Assembly (NCBI GenBank): GCA_029891385.1 | Contig: CM057227.1 | Span: forward strand, 57,165,567 to 57,229,566 | Source: Erythroxylum novogranatense | Lineage: Eukaryota > Streptophyta > Magnoliopsida > Malpighiales > Erythroxylaceae | DNA: 64,000 nt | Direction: 5' to 3' | Shown: piece by piece, positions 35,391-46,363 of the stretch | Layout: each line of letters opens with the position of its first letter | How positions within the stretch are numbered: position 1 is the stretch's first letter | Notes under the pieces: generated by a model | Told to the model about the DNA's origin: nothing | The model's database searches: none | What the model saw: only the letters and a program-made list of their open reading frames with translations | Made by a program: the position numbers and the translations under genes

Positions 35391-35391
35391 C

Positions 35392-37326
35392 TGTAGGAAA
35401 ATCCCGGGAGGTACATCACATGTACCAGGCGCGGAAAACAAAAATTTTTGTTACTGGGACCTTCCCAAAGGCCAGGATCTATGTGTCTGTATGAAGATTC
35501 AAACCTGAATAGCCAATAGAGACTATCTCTAAAGGTATCCACGCAGAGATCAGAAAACCTAACAGGACAAACTCTTTTGACCCGGGAATAGCTAGAACAA
35601 AGTAAAGGCTGCTAGACCCTACCTCTGTCCTTGGAGAGCTTGAGATTGACTTTGGAACACTTGGAGAAGAAGAGAAGATCCGATGATGCTTAAGGAAGAA
35701 GACTTGAAAATCAACTTTTCAAAGGAAACTTAACAATTAAGTTTTTCAACTTCTAATCCTAGCAAAAACCGTCGTCCATCCTCTCCCAAATAAGCCATCT
35801 TATAGTTATTTTAACAATTAAAATACTAGCCTTAAGATGCTTACAAATGGAGGCTTAATGACCATTCATTAATTAAATGAATAAAGAAATCAAGCTTTGA
35901 CTTTTCAAAGCTCTTATCCTCTCATCCTTTCCAACGTCCCACATGCTTATATATATATAATTAATTAATCTTAATTAATTAATTAATATATATATAATTG
36001 CTAAAGAGGTCCATCAAGCTGGGTCGGTCTATCGACTCACGGCCCCTAGATCAAATCAAAAACCTTTCTTAGCAATATTGATGTCGCGATCTCATCGGAC
36101 ATATCCCAATTCATCAGATCCATTTAATCCTAATGCTCTCCATTATGGAACTCTGTCCAATACTATTTTACTGATTCTCCAAACACTCTTATCGTGTGAC
36201 CCTTTAGGTTCCGGTTATGTTGGCCACTTAGATTAACAATTAACTGAGCAAGTCATGAGCGGCCTAGCAACACATCATGACCCCCAATTGACCGGAAAGT
36301 AATTGGTTTGATGAATTCATCACGAACCAGATCACGAACCCTTCCATAGACAATTACTGTGCAATTCGTCCTTTCAACATTCTATACCCCACTTGGTTAT
36401 GAGTATGGTCAAAGTGTCAACTCTTACTAGACTAAGTCTGGCCCAAGTGATATCAGTTCCTGTCTTAGGACTCATTACTTTATATGTCCATGAAGACCCT
36501 CTTCATGACATAATTATGCTCCGGCCAGAGACTTAAAGTAATGATCCTGACAAGAGGCCAGGGTATCTCTTCTGCTATCACAGAAATGATGAATCCTTTA
36601 TTGGCTACTCAATTACCTTCGAATACCTCAAGTTGTACCCAAGCACCACCCTATGAGTAACCTCTGAAAGGCAACAAGGAATGGAGTCAAAGCATAGAAT
36701 CAATATCCAAGATATCCTTGAGTACCTCAAGTCTAAGGATACTTGCACCATTGCTATGATGAGATTATCACTGACATTAGAATAGGACATCCATGTGATG
36801 ATCTCATGGCAGGTCATCCAATGTACTTACTACCGCTAGTAAGCATCCACATGTCAACTCTAAATATCCCATATTTACGGTTTACGAGATCCACCGCTGA
36901 TCCAATCAAGGAGTATAACATATGCTAGTCTGTCCGGATTAATGATGTCCAGTCTCATTAATCCTATGACTAGGGAGAATTTAGATACTAACATAATTGC
37001 ACATGATAGGAATCTCAGGATTATGATCACATCCTAATTTCCTTCATGCTATGTCATATATCATGGACTTCATTAATTTGATTAAAGATCAATATCAATT
37101 CATAAAGAACATCAAATAAATGAAACATGCCTTTCTTTATTTATTCATAAAGTCTGTACATGACTATGAACAAAAAGCGCTAAAGGGGATTGCCTTTAGG
37201 CACTACTCGACAATCTCACGGATCAGACACGCATAAGTCGACTTACACGGGTATACAAGTCGACTTATTAGTACCGAACTGGTATAAGTCGACTTACATC
37301 TTCATACAAGTCGACTTACACCTTCA
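35392..37326 (-). repeat. Copia-3 5' LTR
   Basis: The sense strand runs from TGAAGGTGTAAG (37326) to TTTTCCTACA (35392), 1935 bp. The palindrome array is at 37231-37322 and the AT inverted repeat at 35948-35998. Relative to the 3' LTR, many differences are losses of one to three bases, for example in the segments around 36000-36300. Confidence 0.92.
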
Positions 37327-37331
37327 GTTCG

Positions 37332-37489
37332 TGCACTGCAGCATCTACAAATCCGAAAAGAAACAAATACCAATCCGCGTCAAGAGGTATTTTCGTACGC
37401 ATTATGTTGTTTTCGATTATACCTTTTGTTGTATAATATGGTCCATTTCGCTTTGTATTGTGAATACTAGGGCCATAGGCGATCCAACA
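37332..37489 (+). repeat. Copia-2 3' LTR, second piece
   Basis: Continues from GTTCG with GTGCACTGCAGC to GGCGATCCAACA, parallel to 18337-18456 of the 5' LTR. It has about 25-30 extra bases near TTGTTGTATAATATGG. Copia-2 ends here. Confidence 0.9.
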
Positions 37490-38455
37490 CAGTATACATA
37501 AGACCACTTCCTAATATTGCTAGGATGTCGAGGTAATAAGCAATAAGGGAGCTTTTATGAGAAATCTTAGGTGGTCACACCTTACTTTATTCTACTTGTC
37601 AAATTTGATTTATACTGATTGTGTTTTGAATACTAGAAAATGATTGTCTGAGGCGTTTGATGAGTTTTTATATCATTGGAAGTTCTACTTACATGTTAAT
37701 ATGATTGACTACTTGCTTTGCACATGAAATGTCTGAAATGACTTTGTTTTATTTTAAAACTGTTGAACCCTAGTTGTGGGTAAATAAGCATGCCTATAAG
37801 GGTCTGCAGCTGCTCCTGTGACACTTCGGTGTTGAGACTTCGGTCTCTCCAGTGACACTTCAGTGTAGAGACTTCGGTCTCTTCTTTATAAGTCCCGTTA
37901 CCCGCTTATGTAAATGGATTAGCTGTCATCTGATTTTGTATTCTAATATATGTTTGATTCTGACATAAACAAAAATTATGTTATAAGCTATACTCTCTTG
38001 TGATATTTAGTTCTGTTAATTATAAAATTTGTTCTCAAAATGCATTACATCTGATTTATTATTAAAGCAATCTTTTAATACATGTTTATGTTGTTACATG
38101 ATTCATTATGATAAGTTATCACTTCATGTATAGATTAGTTATTACTCACTAAGCTATATGCTTAGCACGGTAGATTTACCCCATGTAGGTTCAAAGAGAA
38201 GGTTATAAAGATTGAGATGAGTCAACCGCAATGGCCAATAAAGTTTGAGTCTTATTTTGATTAAAAATGTATTTTGATGATTCTAAATTGTTGTAAGTTT
38301 TTGTAATAACTACGTTTCAAGCTGGTTTCGATTTTTGGAACAAATTTGTATTAAGTTCATGTGATATAATGTATGTATGTTTTGAACAAGTTTTGAATGA
38401 TATGTAATGTATGTTTGCTTTGCGTTGGATTATGGATGACATCGAATGCTTGGGT
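37490..38455 (+). repeat. Gypsy-3 5' LTR, second piece
   Basis: LTR sequence between Copia-2 and the solo Copia LTR. The main feature is the UUCG hairpin ladder at 37821-37882. It ends with TGGGT at 38451-38455, the probable target duplication of the solo LTR. Confidence 0.75.
37821..37882 (+). repeat. Four tandem UUCG-type hairpins in Gypsy-3 LTR
   Basis: Read as RNA: ACAC-UUCG-GUGU (37821-37832), GAGAC-UUCG-GUCUC (37834-37847), ACAC-UUCA-GUGU (37855-37866) and AGAGAC-UUCG-GUCUCU (37867-37882). Three have the exceptionally stable cUUCGg loop. The set is a tandem duplication of a unit of about 34 bp with small changes. It lies in the part of the LTR expected to be transcribed. Confidence 0.85.
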
Positions 38456-40562
38456 TGTTGGAGTTATGTAAATATAGTGCCCTGAAAAGCAAGTCTGTTT
38501 ACATGTAACTTTATCTTCTTCAGTTACAGCTTTGTAATGAAAATATTTGTTATTAACAAAACAAAAGAGTTTGGTTTTATTTGTGTGAGCATTATATATC
38601 TAGTTAAAAGGTACCGAGATTCTTTTGTAAGTAATATACATATGCATTGAGATGTATGGGAAACATGTATATTATTAGAATCTAAATTAATTGATTCACA
38701 GTTGAATAACCAAGTTGGTCGTTTGATTATGGTTTTAGACTATGGTGTTGCAATTTATCTCCATATAAGTAAAGGAGTTTACTTCAAGGGAATGATGATT
38801 TTCATATCATGATAGTAGTTGACTATCGATAATGGCATTATTAAATGAATCTAGAATCAAGTATGTTTTCATGAATAAAGTGGGTCATTACTTTAATCAT
38901 CAAACATACAACTTAAGCTTTCGCTTATTTTGAACCATAATCTTGATGAGTGGTGAACTCATATGTGTTTCATTATAATTCTTGATATGATCATAATGGA
39001 TTTTTACAGAGTATTAATCTAGTGTCTACATGTTGGAATTATAAATTGAAACATGTATCAGGGAACATTCACTCAAATAAAGAGTTTATAGTGCTATCAT
39101 CACTTCTAGATGTTTTAAGGAGATTTGGTGATTAAACTAGTGCTAGTAGTTTGATGGACTAGCTACCCATCAAGTCTTAACACTAAGATGACATCTTGTG
39201 TGTTAATCACCATATAATGTAAAACGGGAGATCTTGAAGGAAAAACCAACAAAAGGGCAAAACGGTAATTTTACTCTTTGTTGCGCGGATGGCTATAATA
39301 AGATTCTAAATAGGGTTTGTAATTGGACATAAAATATGTGCTCTCATAATATTTAATAATTCAAGAGTTCAACTAATTGTCTTTAGTGGAATGACATTTA
39401 GTTAATAAACTAGAATTAATTCTAATGAGATTAAATTAATTCTAGGCTTATTGGAGCTTCAATTATCAAAGTCTAATAAGATTCCCCACATAGCTTTAAA
39501 GAAGGTTATCAAGCTAAGTAAAAAATATAAATGGAGGTTTTAGAAGCCCATAATTAAATATTGGGCTTGCTTTAATTAATGGTTAATTAGAAGCCCAAAT
39601 GTACATTTAGAAATGAGCTAGATTTTGGTTTAATGTAATTGATTATATTAATTATATTAAAACAAATTTTTAAAAGAGAGAAGTAGCATTTTCGATTTTC
39701 TTAGGTTAAATGTGCAGCTGCACATTTGACATTAAAATGCTAAATAAAGATGGCATTTATTATGGTTATCATCATTAAATGGAGTTATGAACTTACCATT
39801 AAATGGTTTAATGGTTATCTTTCAATGTTAGCATGTAACCTATTAGCATTCATTAGATTAAAGAAAAAAGATGTACATTGGATAGACCATCTTCCTTCTT
39901 TCTTCTTACAAAAACCAAAATTGGTAATTCAATTTTAGGTTATGGTCTTTTCATATAGCCATTTTAAAGATAAATGAAGAGAGTCTCTTTTATTAGTTGC
40001 TTTATGATTGATTAATGAAAGAAGTGATGCATTGGATGCCTCTATTTTCTTCCATTCCATGCATAACCAAATTTGATAGTGTAAGAAAGACTTCTTGCAA
40101 GTTTTTAGACACTCTCTCTTTTCATGCAAGAGTGAACCGAAATTACCAAGTGAAAGAGTCTCATTTTTGGTTCATCTTCTTCTAAGAAAATCTCCTCCAA
40201 AAATTTCTTCTCCTTTCCCACCAAAGGATTTTGTTAACCTAGTTGTCCTTGAAGAATAAGAGGTAAATCAAATTGGTTGAGGATACAATAGCAAGGAGAA
40301 GATAGATTGCTAAAGGACAAGATTCAAAAGCAAAGGTTTTGGATCTGAAGAAGGAGAGGATAGTCAATGAGGATTTAAAGTCAGTAGCAAAGGAGTCGGT
40401 AATACTCTTCATCTTGTTTATGTTTTTATTATCCTTATACTATATCATGTATGGATTGACATGATGATTTGATTTGTTGCTTCCGCTGGAAAATGAGTTC
40501 TTAAAAGATTTGAAATCTACCGTTTCTCCAAATATAGCATGCTTTCTTTTTCCACTCCAACA
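38456..40562 (+). repeat. Solo Copia LTR (2.1 kb)
   Basis: Ends are the inverted repeat TGTTGGAG/CTCCAACA. The flanks TGGGT (38451-38455) and TAGGT (40563-40567) differ by one transition and are likely the target duplication. The start contains ATAGTGCCCTGAAAAGCAA, like GTAGTGCCCTAAAGGCAA of the other Copia LTRs, which gives forward orientation. No coding part is present, so two LTRs probably recombined. Open frames inside (39750-39938, 39935-40129) show no homology I recognise. Confidence 0.78.
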
Positions 40563-40627
40563 TAGGTTTGTTTGTACTAATTTGTGTAGCATCCATGTAT
40601 CCTTTTAGGGGGTATGTAGGTGTCACA
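40563..40627 (+). repeat. Gypsy-3 5' LTR, last piece
   Basis: Short end of the LTR, finishing GTAGGTGTCACA, which mirrors the TGCAACACC start at 15582. Confidence 0.75.
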
Positions 40628-40631
40628 TTGT

Positions 40632-40644
40632 TTGGTATTAGAGC
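40632..40644 (+). other. Gypsy-3 primer-binding site
   Basis: TTGGTATTAGAGC lies four bases after the LTR. It is the initiator-Met type site TTGGTATCAGAGC with one C-to-T change. Confidence 0.85.
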
Positions 40645-40755
40645 ATGGTTTAGGTGATTCTGATATAATCAGTGCTTAACTATTGCTTCTATTTGAGTGT
40701 ACAAGTTGTGTTTTGGTCTAATACGGTGTCTCGTATTTTGTCTATAAAATTAACG

Positions 40756-41760
40756 ATGAAAGGATCTCGTGATGTTGTTGATGAAATTTTTTAGAGTAAT
40801 CAGCCAAAGCAAACTTGTCCAGTAATATTGAGAACCTCTGGGATCAATCGAGGTGAAGCTAAGGTGCCATCTCCTCCTCCAGCTCAGCGAGAGGCTTTGA
40901 TTAAGTTTTCCCAGGATATGATGATGTTATTGCATCATATGACTGCACCCAAGGCTCCAATTGATCAACTGTGGAAGTATAGAGTAGAGGAATTTACTGG
41001 GACATCTCTGAAGAAATCTGAGAGAGCTGAATTCTGGATAGAGAAGGTGAAGAGGGTGTTGGATGAGATCAGTTGTCCTGTAGAGCAGATGGTGCACTTT
41101 GTTATCTCCCTTTTACAGGGAGCAGCTTATGAATGGTGGAAGTTCGTTCTGAGGAGTCCTCAGCTATCGATGCCTCTGACTTGGGATTACTTTACCCAAG
41201 AATTTAAAGCTAAGTATGTGACAGAAGCTTACAAAAAGGATAAATGGAAGCAATTTCTGATCTTAAAAGCAGAGAAACTTATCAGTAGCTGAGTATGATC
41301 GAGAGTTCAACCATCTTAGTAAGTATTCCCCTGAATCTGTGTTATTGAGGAGTTTCAATGTCACTAGTTTAAGGATGGTTTGCATGACTCAATCAAGGAG
41401 CATCTAGCAGCATTTACTCTGTTGTAACAATTAACTTACCATCAATTATTACAAGCTGCTATGAAGATTAAGAGGCAAGAGACAATCAAAAGAGAATGGA
41501 GTTAGCGAAGGGGCATTACTAGAGGAGGCCAGTCTTCGGGTAAATGAAGTCAGGAAGGTATTTCCTCTGCACCAAAAGTTGTTCAAAGATCTGTCACTCA
41601 GAGAAGGCGACAAAACTTTCCCACATCGATTGTCTCTGGTAGGGGTTCTTCTGGGGGCCAAGGTTCTGGTGCTCCAAAGTGCCCTCATTGCTCTATTCAT
41701 CAGTTGGGTGTCTGTTGGAGAGCTATAAGTGCATATTTCCACTGTGGCAGTACTGAACAA
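40756..41760 (+). pseudogene. Gypsy-3 gag, broken
   Basis: The likely start is the ATG at 40756 (MKGSRDVVDEIF), followed in frame by a TAG at 40792-40794. The frame then runs to 41292 through the retrotransposon gag domain: FTGTSLKKSERAEFWIEKV, ISLLQGAAYEWWKFV and LTWDYFTQEFKAKYV. After a stop at 41290 the reading jumps frames, with LQAAMKIKRQE near 41455 and Cys/His remnants CPHCSIHQLGVCW and YFHCGSTEQ (about 41680-41755) for the zinc knuckles. Gag would coat genomic RNA in the particle. Several stops mean it is dead. Confidence 0.85.
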
Positions 41761-41929
41761 ATTATCCTCTGAGACAATCTAAGATACCACAAGTCAGTAA
41801 AGAGGTCTCACATGCATCTGCTAGGAACAGAGAATGAGGTAGAGGTCGAGCAGGATATAATCAGAATAGGACTAATATGAGTTCCCACTCAGAAACTATA
41901 AATTGACCAACTATGCCTTCTACTTTGAC

Positions 41930-43326
41930 TTGAGTTTATACACTGAAAGCTTGTGAGGATCAGGATGCACCAGATGTCATTGTTGGTATTGTTTCTCTCT
42001 TTAATTATGAAATGCATGCATTGATTGACCCTGGATCTACTCATTCGTATATCTATGTTAGAGAAATGTTTGATATAGAGGTGCCTATAGATCAGTTAGA
42101 GTATGACATGCATGTAACCAGTGCTCAAGGTAGTAGTGTTTCAGTTAATCAGGTGTATGAGAACTATCCTATTATGATCTAAGGAAATGATTATGTAGCA
42201 GATCTGATCAGATTACCTTTCCATGAATTTGATTTGATTCTGGATATGGATTGGTTGTCTAAGCATCGGACAGTAATTGACTGTAATACTAAGATAGTTA
42301 TGTTTAGGAGACTCGATCAGTCTGATATAGTATTGCATGGCATTCGCACTAGTTCTTTAACTAATGTGGTATTTGCTATGCAAACTCAGAAGCTTCTCAA
42401 GAAGGGATATGAAGCATACCAAGCTTTTGTGTTTGATTCTAAGAAGAAGGTTGGCAAATTGCTAGATATTCCAGTGGTGAATAAGTTTCTAGATGTGTTT
42501 CCAGAGGAATTGCCTAGACTCCCTCCTGAAAGGGATGTAGAGTTATCTATTGAAGTTGTGCTTGACACCACTCTTATATCCAGAGCACCATACAAAATGG
42601 TTCCTACTGAATTGAAGGAGTTAAAGGTGCAATTACAAGAGCTTCTAGATAAAGGGTTTATTTAACCCAATATGTCACCGTGGGGAGCACCGGTGTTGTT
42701 TATTAAGAAAAAGGATAGAACACTACGGATGTGCATCGATTACAGACAATTGAATAGAGTCACGGTGAAGAATAAGGATCCATTTCCAAAAATTGAAGAC
42801 TTATTTGATTAGTTGAAAGATGAAGGAGTGTTTTCAAAGATAGATCTGCGATCGGGGTACTACCAGCTTCGGGTAAAGGATGTGGATGTGTCGAAGATGC
42901 ATTTAGGACCCGTTATGGACATTATGAATTCCTAGTAATGCCATTCGGGTTAACTAATGCTCCAACAACAATTATTGATCTGATAAATAGAGTGTTTAGG
43001 CCTTATTTGGATCAGTTTATTGTGGTGTTTATAGATGATATCCTGGTTTATTCTAAGACTGAACAGGACCAAACTCAACATCTCTGAATTATGTTACAAA
43101 TCCGGTAGGAAAAACAGTTGTATGCTAAGCTGAGTAAGTGTGATTTCTGGATTCAGGAGATATCAGTTTTAGGGAATGTTGTCTCTTCTGAAGGAATTAA
43201 AGTTAATCATAGTAAGATAGAAGCGATTGTTAACTAGAAGCCACTATAGAATATGACAGAAGTGAGAAGTTTTTTGGTTTTGGCTGGTTATTACCGTCAG
43301 TTTTTGAATGGGTTTTCAGTGATAGC
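41930..43326 (+). pseudogene. Gypsy-3 protease and reverse transcriptase, broken
   Basis: The protease begins with LIDPGSTHSYIYV at about 42021; chromovirus proteases including Gypsy-5 share DPGSTHS. It runs through EFDLILDMDWLSKH with a stop at about 42180. The frame 42234-42665 leads into reverse transcriptase ([33 protein letters not shown]). A stop after KGFI is followed by [20 protein letters not shown], another stop near 42813, [10 protein letters not shown], and FIDD at 43028-43039. A final piece MTEVRSFLVLAGYYRQFL (from 43253) is cut at 43326 by a solo Copia LTR. Too many stops to be active. Confidence 0.88.
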
Positions 43327-45462
43327 TGTAGGTGTAAGTCGACTTGTACCATCTGTAAGTCGACTTATGCTTGTTTCTAGATCGATAAGTCGCCTTGTTC
43401 ACCAAAGTAAAGTCGACTTATGTATGTCCAGCACCATAAGATTGTTAGAGTAGTGCCCTAAAGGCAATCCCTTTAGCGCATTTTGTTCATAGTCATGTAT
43501 GCACTTTATGAATAAATAAAGCAAGGCATATTTCATTTATTTGATGTTCATTTTGTTATGAATTGATGTTGATCTTTAATCAAATTAATGAAGTCCATGA
43601 TATATGACATAGCATGAAGGAAATTATGATGTGATCATACTACCGAGATTCCTATCATGTGCAATTATGTCAAGATTCAAATTATCCTAGTCATAGGATT
43701 AACGAGATCGACATTGTTAATCCGGATAGACTAGCACACGTCATATTCCTCGATTGATCAAGCAAAGGATCTCGTAAACTGTAAATATTGAGATATTTAG
43801 ATTTGACATGTGGATGCTTACTAGTGGCGAGTAAGTACATTGATGACCCGCCATGAGATAATCACATGGGTATTCTATTATAATATCGGTGATAATCTCA
43901 TCATAGCAATGGTGCAAGTATCCTTGACTTGAGGTACTCAAGGATATCTTGAATACCGATTCGTGCTTTGACTCCATTCCTTGTTGCCTTCTGTGAGGTC
44001 GCCATAGGGTGGTGCTTGGGTGCAGTTTGAGGTATTCAAGGTAATTGAGTAGCCAATAAAGGATTCACCACTTCGAATAGCGAAGAGATACCCATGGCCT
44101 CTTGTCGGATCATTACTTGGAAATCTCTGCCGGGAGTGAACATGTCATGAAGACCGCCTTCATGGACATATAGAGTAATGAGTCCCAAGACGAGACCTGA
44201 TATCACTTGGGCTAGACTCAGTCTAGTGAGAGTTGATACTTTAACCATACTCATAACCAAGTGGGGTATAGGATGGTGAAAGGACGAATTGCACGATAAT
44301 TGTCTATGGAAAGGTTCGTGATCTGGTTCCCATGAGCTCGAGTTCATTAGTCAAACCAATTACTTTCCGGTCAATTGGGGTCATGATGTGTTGCTAGACG
44401 CCATTCATGACTTGCTTAGATTAAGTGTTAATCTAAGTGGCCAACATAACCGGAACCTAATGGGTCACACGATAAGAGTGATTCTAAATCAGAAATAGTT
44501 TTGGATAGTGATCCAATATCCGGAGAGCAATAGGATTAAATGGATCCCGATGAGATTGGGATATGTCCCGATGTGATCGCGACATCGACATTACTTGAAA
44601 AGGGTTTCCGCCAATTTTTCGATCTGGGACCCGGTAGAGTCGATAGACCAATTCCAGGTTGATCAACCTTTTCAAAGAATATATATATATTAATTAATTA
44701 ATTGAGAATTAATTAATTATGTATATATATATGTAAGTTCGGTGGATTTGTGAATAAGGAGAAGAAGATAAGTTTGAAAAGTCAAACTTAACTTTTTCAT
44801 TAATTACTTAGCCATCAACGTGGCCATGCCTCCACCAAGCCTTTCATATGCCTTTCAATGAGTGAATTAGTTATATGAGAAGGCTTAAGGGAGACATGTT
44901 CGGTGGATGAAGCCATGGGAAAGGATAAGCATTGACTAAGTCACTTTTGACTAATTCAAAGATGATGATTAACTTGTTTTTAATAAGTTAATGGCCATCC
45001 ATGTGACCTCCTCCCATCCAAGCTTTCATATATGCTTTAATTAGTTAAAGAATATATAAGAAGGCTCGGGAAAGCATGTAAGGCTCGTCGGTTTTAAAAT
45101 GGAGAAAGAAGAGATGGCCGAATGCTTAATGGGTAAGCATTGAAAATTTTGATTTTTCTTAAGGTTTTCTCAATTCTCTCTCATCTCCAAGGTGCTTCCT
45201 CAAGGCTTGATCACTTGCTCTCCAAGGCTAAGGTAAGATCTAGCAGTCTTTTCCTTAGTCTAGCTATTCCCGGGTCAAATGGTTTGTCCCGGTTAGGTTT
45301 CCGACCTCTGCGTGGATACCGTTAGAGACGGTCTCCTTTGGTCGTTATGGTTTGACTATTTATACTTACACATGGATCCTGGCTTTCGGGAACTTCCCGG
45401 AACAAAAAAGTTTTGTTTTCCGCACTGTGTCCATGTGATGGACACCCCGAGATTTTCCTACA
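43327..45462 (+). repeat. Solo Copia LTR of the Copia-3 family, perfect target duplication
   Basis: Starts TGTAGGTGTAAG and ends TTTTCCTACA, with inverted ends TGTAGG/CCTACA. It is flanked by ATAGC on both sides (43322-43326 and 45463-45467). The first 100 bp hold four AAGTCGACTT-type palindromes; TGTTAGAGTAGTGCCC is 116 bp inside; an AT-only inverted repeat lies at 44679-44733; a donor-like TAAG|GTAAGATC sits at about 45231. It splits Gypsy-3 pol between the reverse transcriptase tail and RNase H. Confidence 0.93.
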
Positions 45463-46363
45463 ATAGCATCCCCTTTAACTAAACTATTACGTAAAGGAGT
45501 GAAACATAAATGATCTAATAGATGTCAGAATAGTTTTGATCAACTAAAAAGTTTGCTTACTGAAGCTCCTATATTGGTTCAACCAACTTCTGGTAAGGAG
45601 TATTTTATGTATATTGATCCATCAAAAAATGGTTTGAGTTGTGTTTTGATGCAGGATGGATAAGTAGTTTCTTATGCCTCTAGGAAACTAAAGTCTCATG
45701 AATAGAATTACCCTACACACGATCTAAAACTTGCAGTAGTAGTGTTTGCCTTAAAAATTTGGCGGCACTACTTGAACGTTGAAAAATGTAGAATTTTCAC
45801 ATATCATAAAAGTCTGAAGTATCTGCTTACCTAGAAGGAACTTAATCTGAGACAACAACGTTGGTTGAAACTATTTAAGGACTATGATTGTATTGTAGAT
45901 TATCATCCAGGTAGAGCTAATGTTGTAGCTGAAGCCTTGAGTTGAAAGACCATTTCAGCATTACCACTTAAGTAGAGTGAATAGAAATTTGTATCTGATG
46001 GACCTTTAATAGCTCAATTGATAGTAAGGCCTACTTTGAGACAAGAAATTTGTGATGCTCAGAAAGCTGATGATAAGTTACAAAAACTTATCTTGGTTAC
46101 TCAGGAAGGCAAACAGTCTAATTTTTCTGTGTAAGGAGATGGTGAATTGTATTATAAAGATTGATTATGTATGTCAGCCAATGACGAATTGAAGAAGAAG
46201 TTGTTGTTTGAGGCTCATAATAGAGTATTTACTATGCATCCTAGTGGAAACAAGATGTATCAAGATTTGAATCAACATTACCAGTGGTTAGGTATGAAAC
46301 GGAATGTTGTGGATTATGTAGCTAAATGTATGACATGTCAGCAGGTTAAAGCTGAGCACCAGG
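45463..46363 (+). pseudogene. Gypsy-3 RNase H and start of integrase, broken
   Basis: Past the solo LTR the reading continues with TEAPILVQPTSGKEYFMYID, where the first RNase H Asp is kept, then a stop before [24 protein letters not shown] follows where relatives (Gypsy-5) have [11 protein letters not shown], so a catalytic Asp is Tyr. LNLRQQRWLKLFKDYD and HPGRANVVAEALS complete the domain. The integrase zinc region begins in the frame from 46171 (HNRVFTMHPSGNKMY, VAKCMTCQQVKAEHQ). It is cut at 46363 by Gypsy-5. The remainder lies outside the window. Confidence 0.88.

Larger units (their letters stand above)
33369..35391 (-). other. Copia-3 leader, candidate intron
   Basis: A 2-kb untranslated leader between the primer site and gag, with several upstream ATGs and no domain. 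It holds the four-copy TTGGG/CCCAA hairpin set (33560-33937) and the palindrome array (34137-34265). Just before gag, in sense, are CTAAC (33407-33403), a pyrimidine run and TTTAG (AG on complement of 33381-33380): a branch point, tract and acceptor. A donor-like CAGAG|GTAGGG lies in the 5' LTR at about 35622. Splicing would remove the primer site and nearly all upstream ATGs. Confidence 0.6.
27486..37326 (-). mobile_element. Copia-3, complete reverse copy with target duplication
   Basis: A 9.8-kb Copia element on the reverse strand, inserted in the Copia-2 3' LTR and flanked by GTTCG on both sides (27481-27485 and 37327-37331). In sense order: 5' LTR (37326-35392), primer site, 2-kb leader with two repeat arrays, gag (33368-32574), protease, integrase, reverse transcriptase, RNase H (ends 29446), polypurine tract (29443-29431) and 3' LTR (29430-27486). 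The LTRs are 1935 and 1945 bp and differ by scattered substitutions and many 1-3 base indels. Its family also includes Copia-1, Copia-4 and the solo LTR at 43327. Pol is broken in several places. Confidence 0.93.
17048..37489 (+). mobile_element. Copia-2, forward, inserted in Gypsy-3 LTR
   Basis: A complete but broken Ty1/Copia element. It has a 5' LTR (17048-18456), primer site, leader with a Gypsy LTR insertion, gag-protease-integrase-reverse transcriptase-RNase H (22200-26145), polypurine tract and a 3' LTR split by Copia-3. Both LTRs start TGTTAGTAGTGTGCCC and end GGCGATCCAACA. The five bases outside are TAATA on the left and CAGTA on the right; they differ by two transitions and are probably a decayed target duplication. 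The gag differs enough from Copia-3 and Copia-4 to be a separate family. Confidence 0.88.

Noticed and set aside
39750..40129. Possible small genes in the solo LTR at 38456
   Set aside because: Short frames in AT-rich LTR sequence with clear LTR ends around them; no recognisable product.
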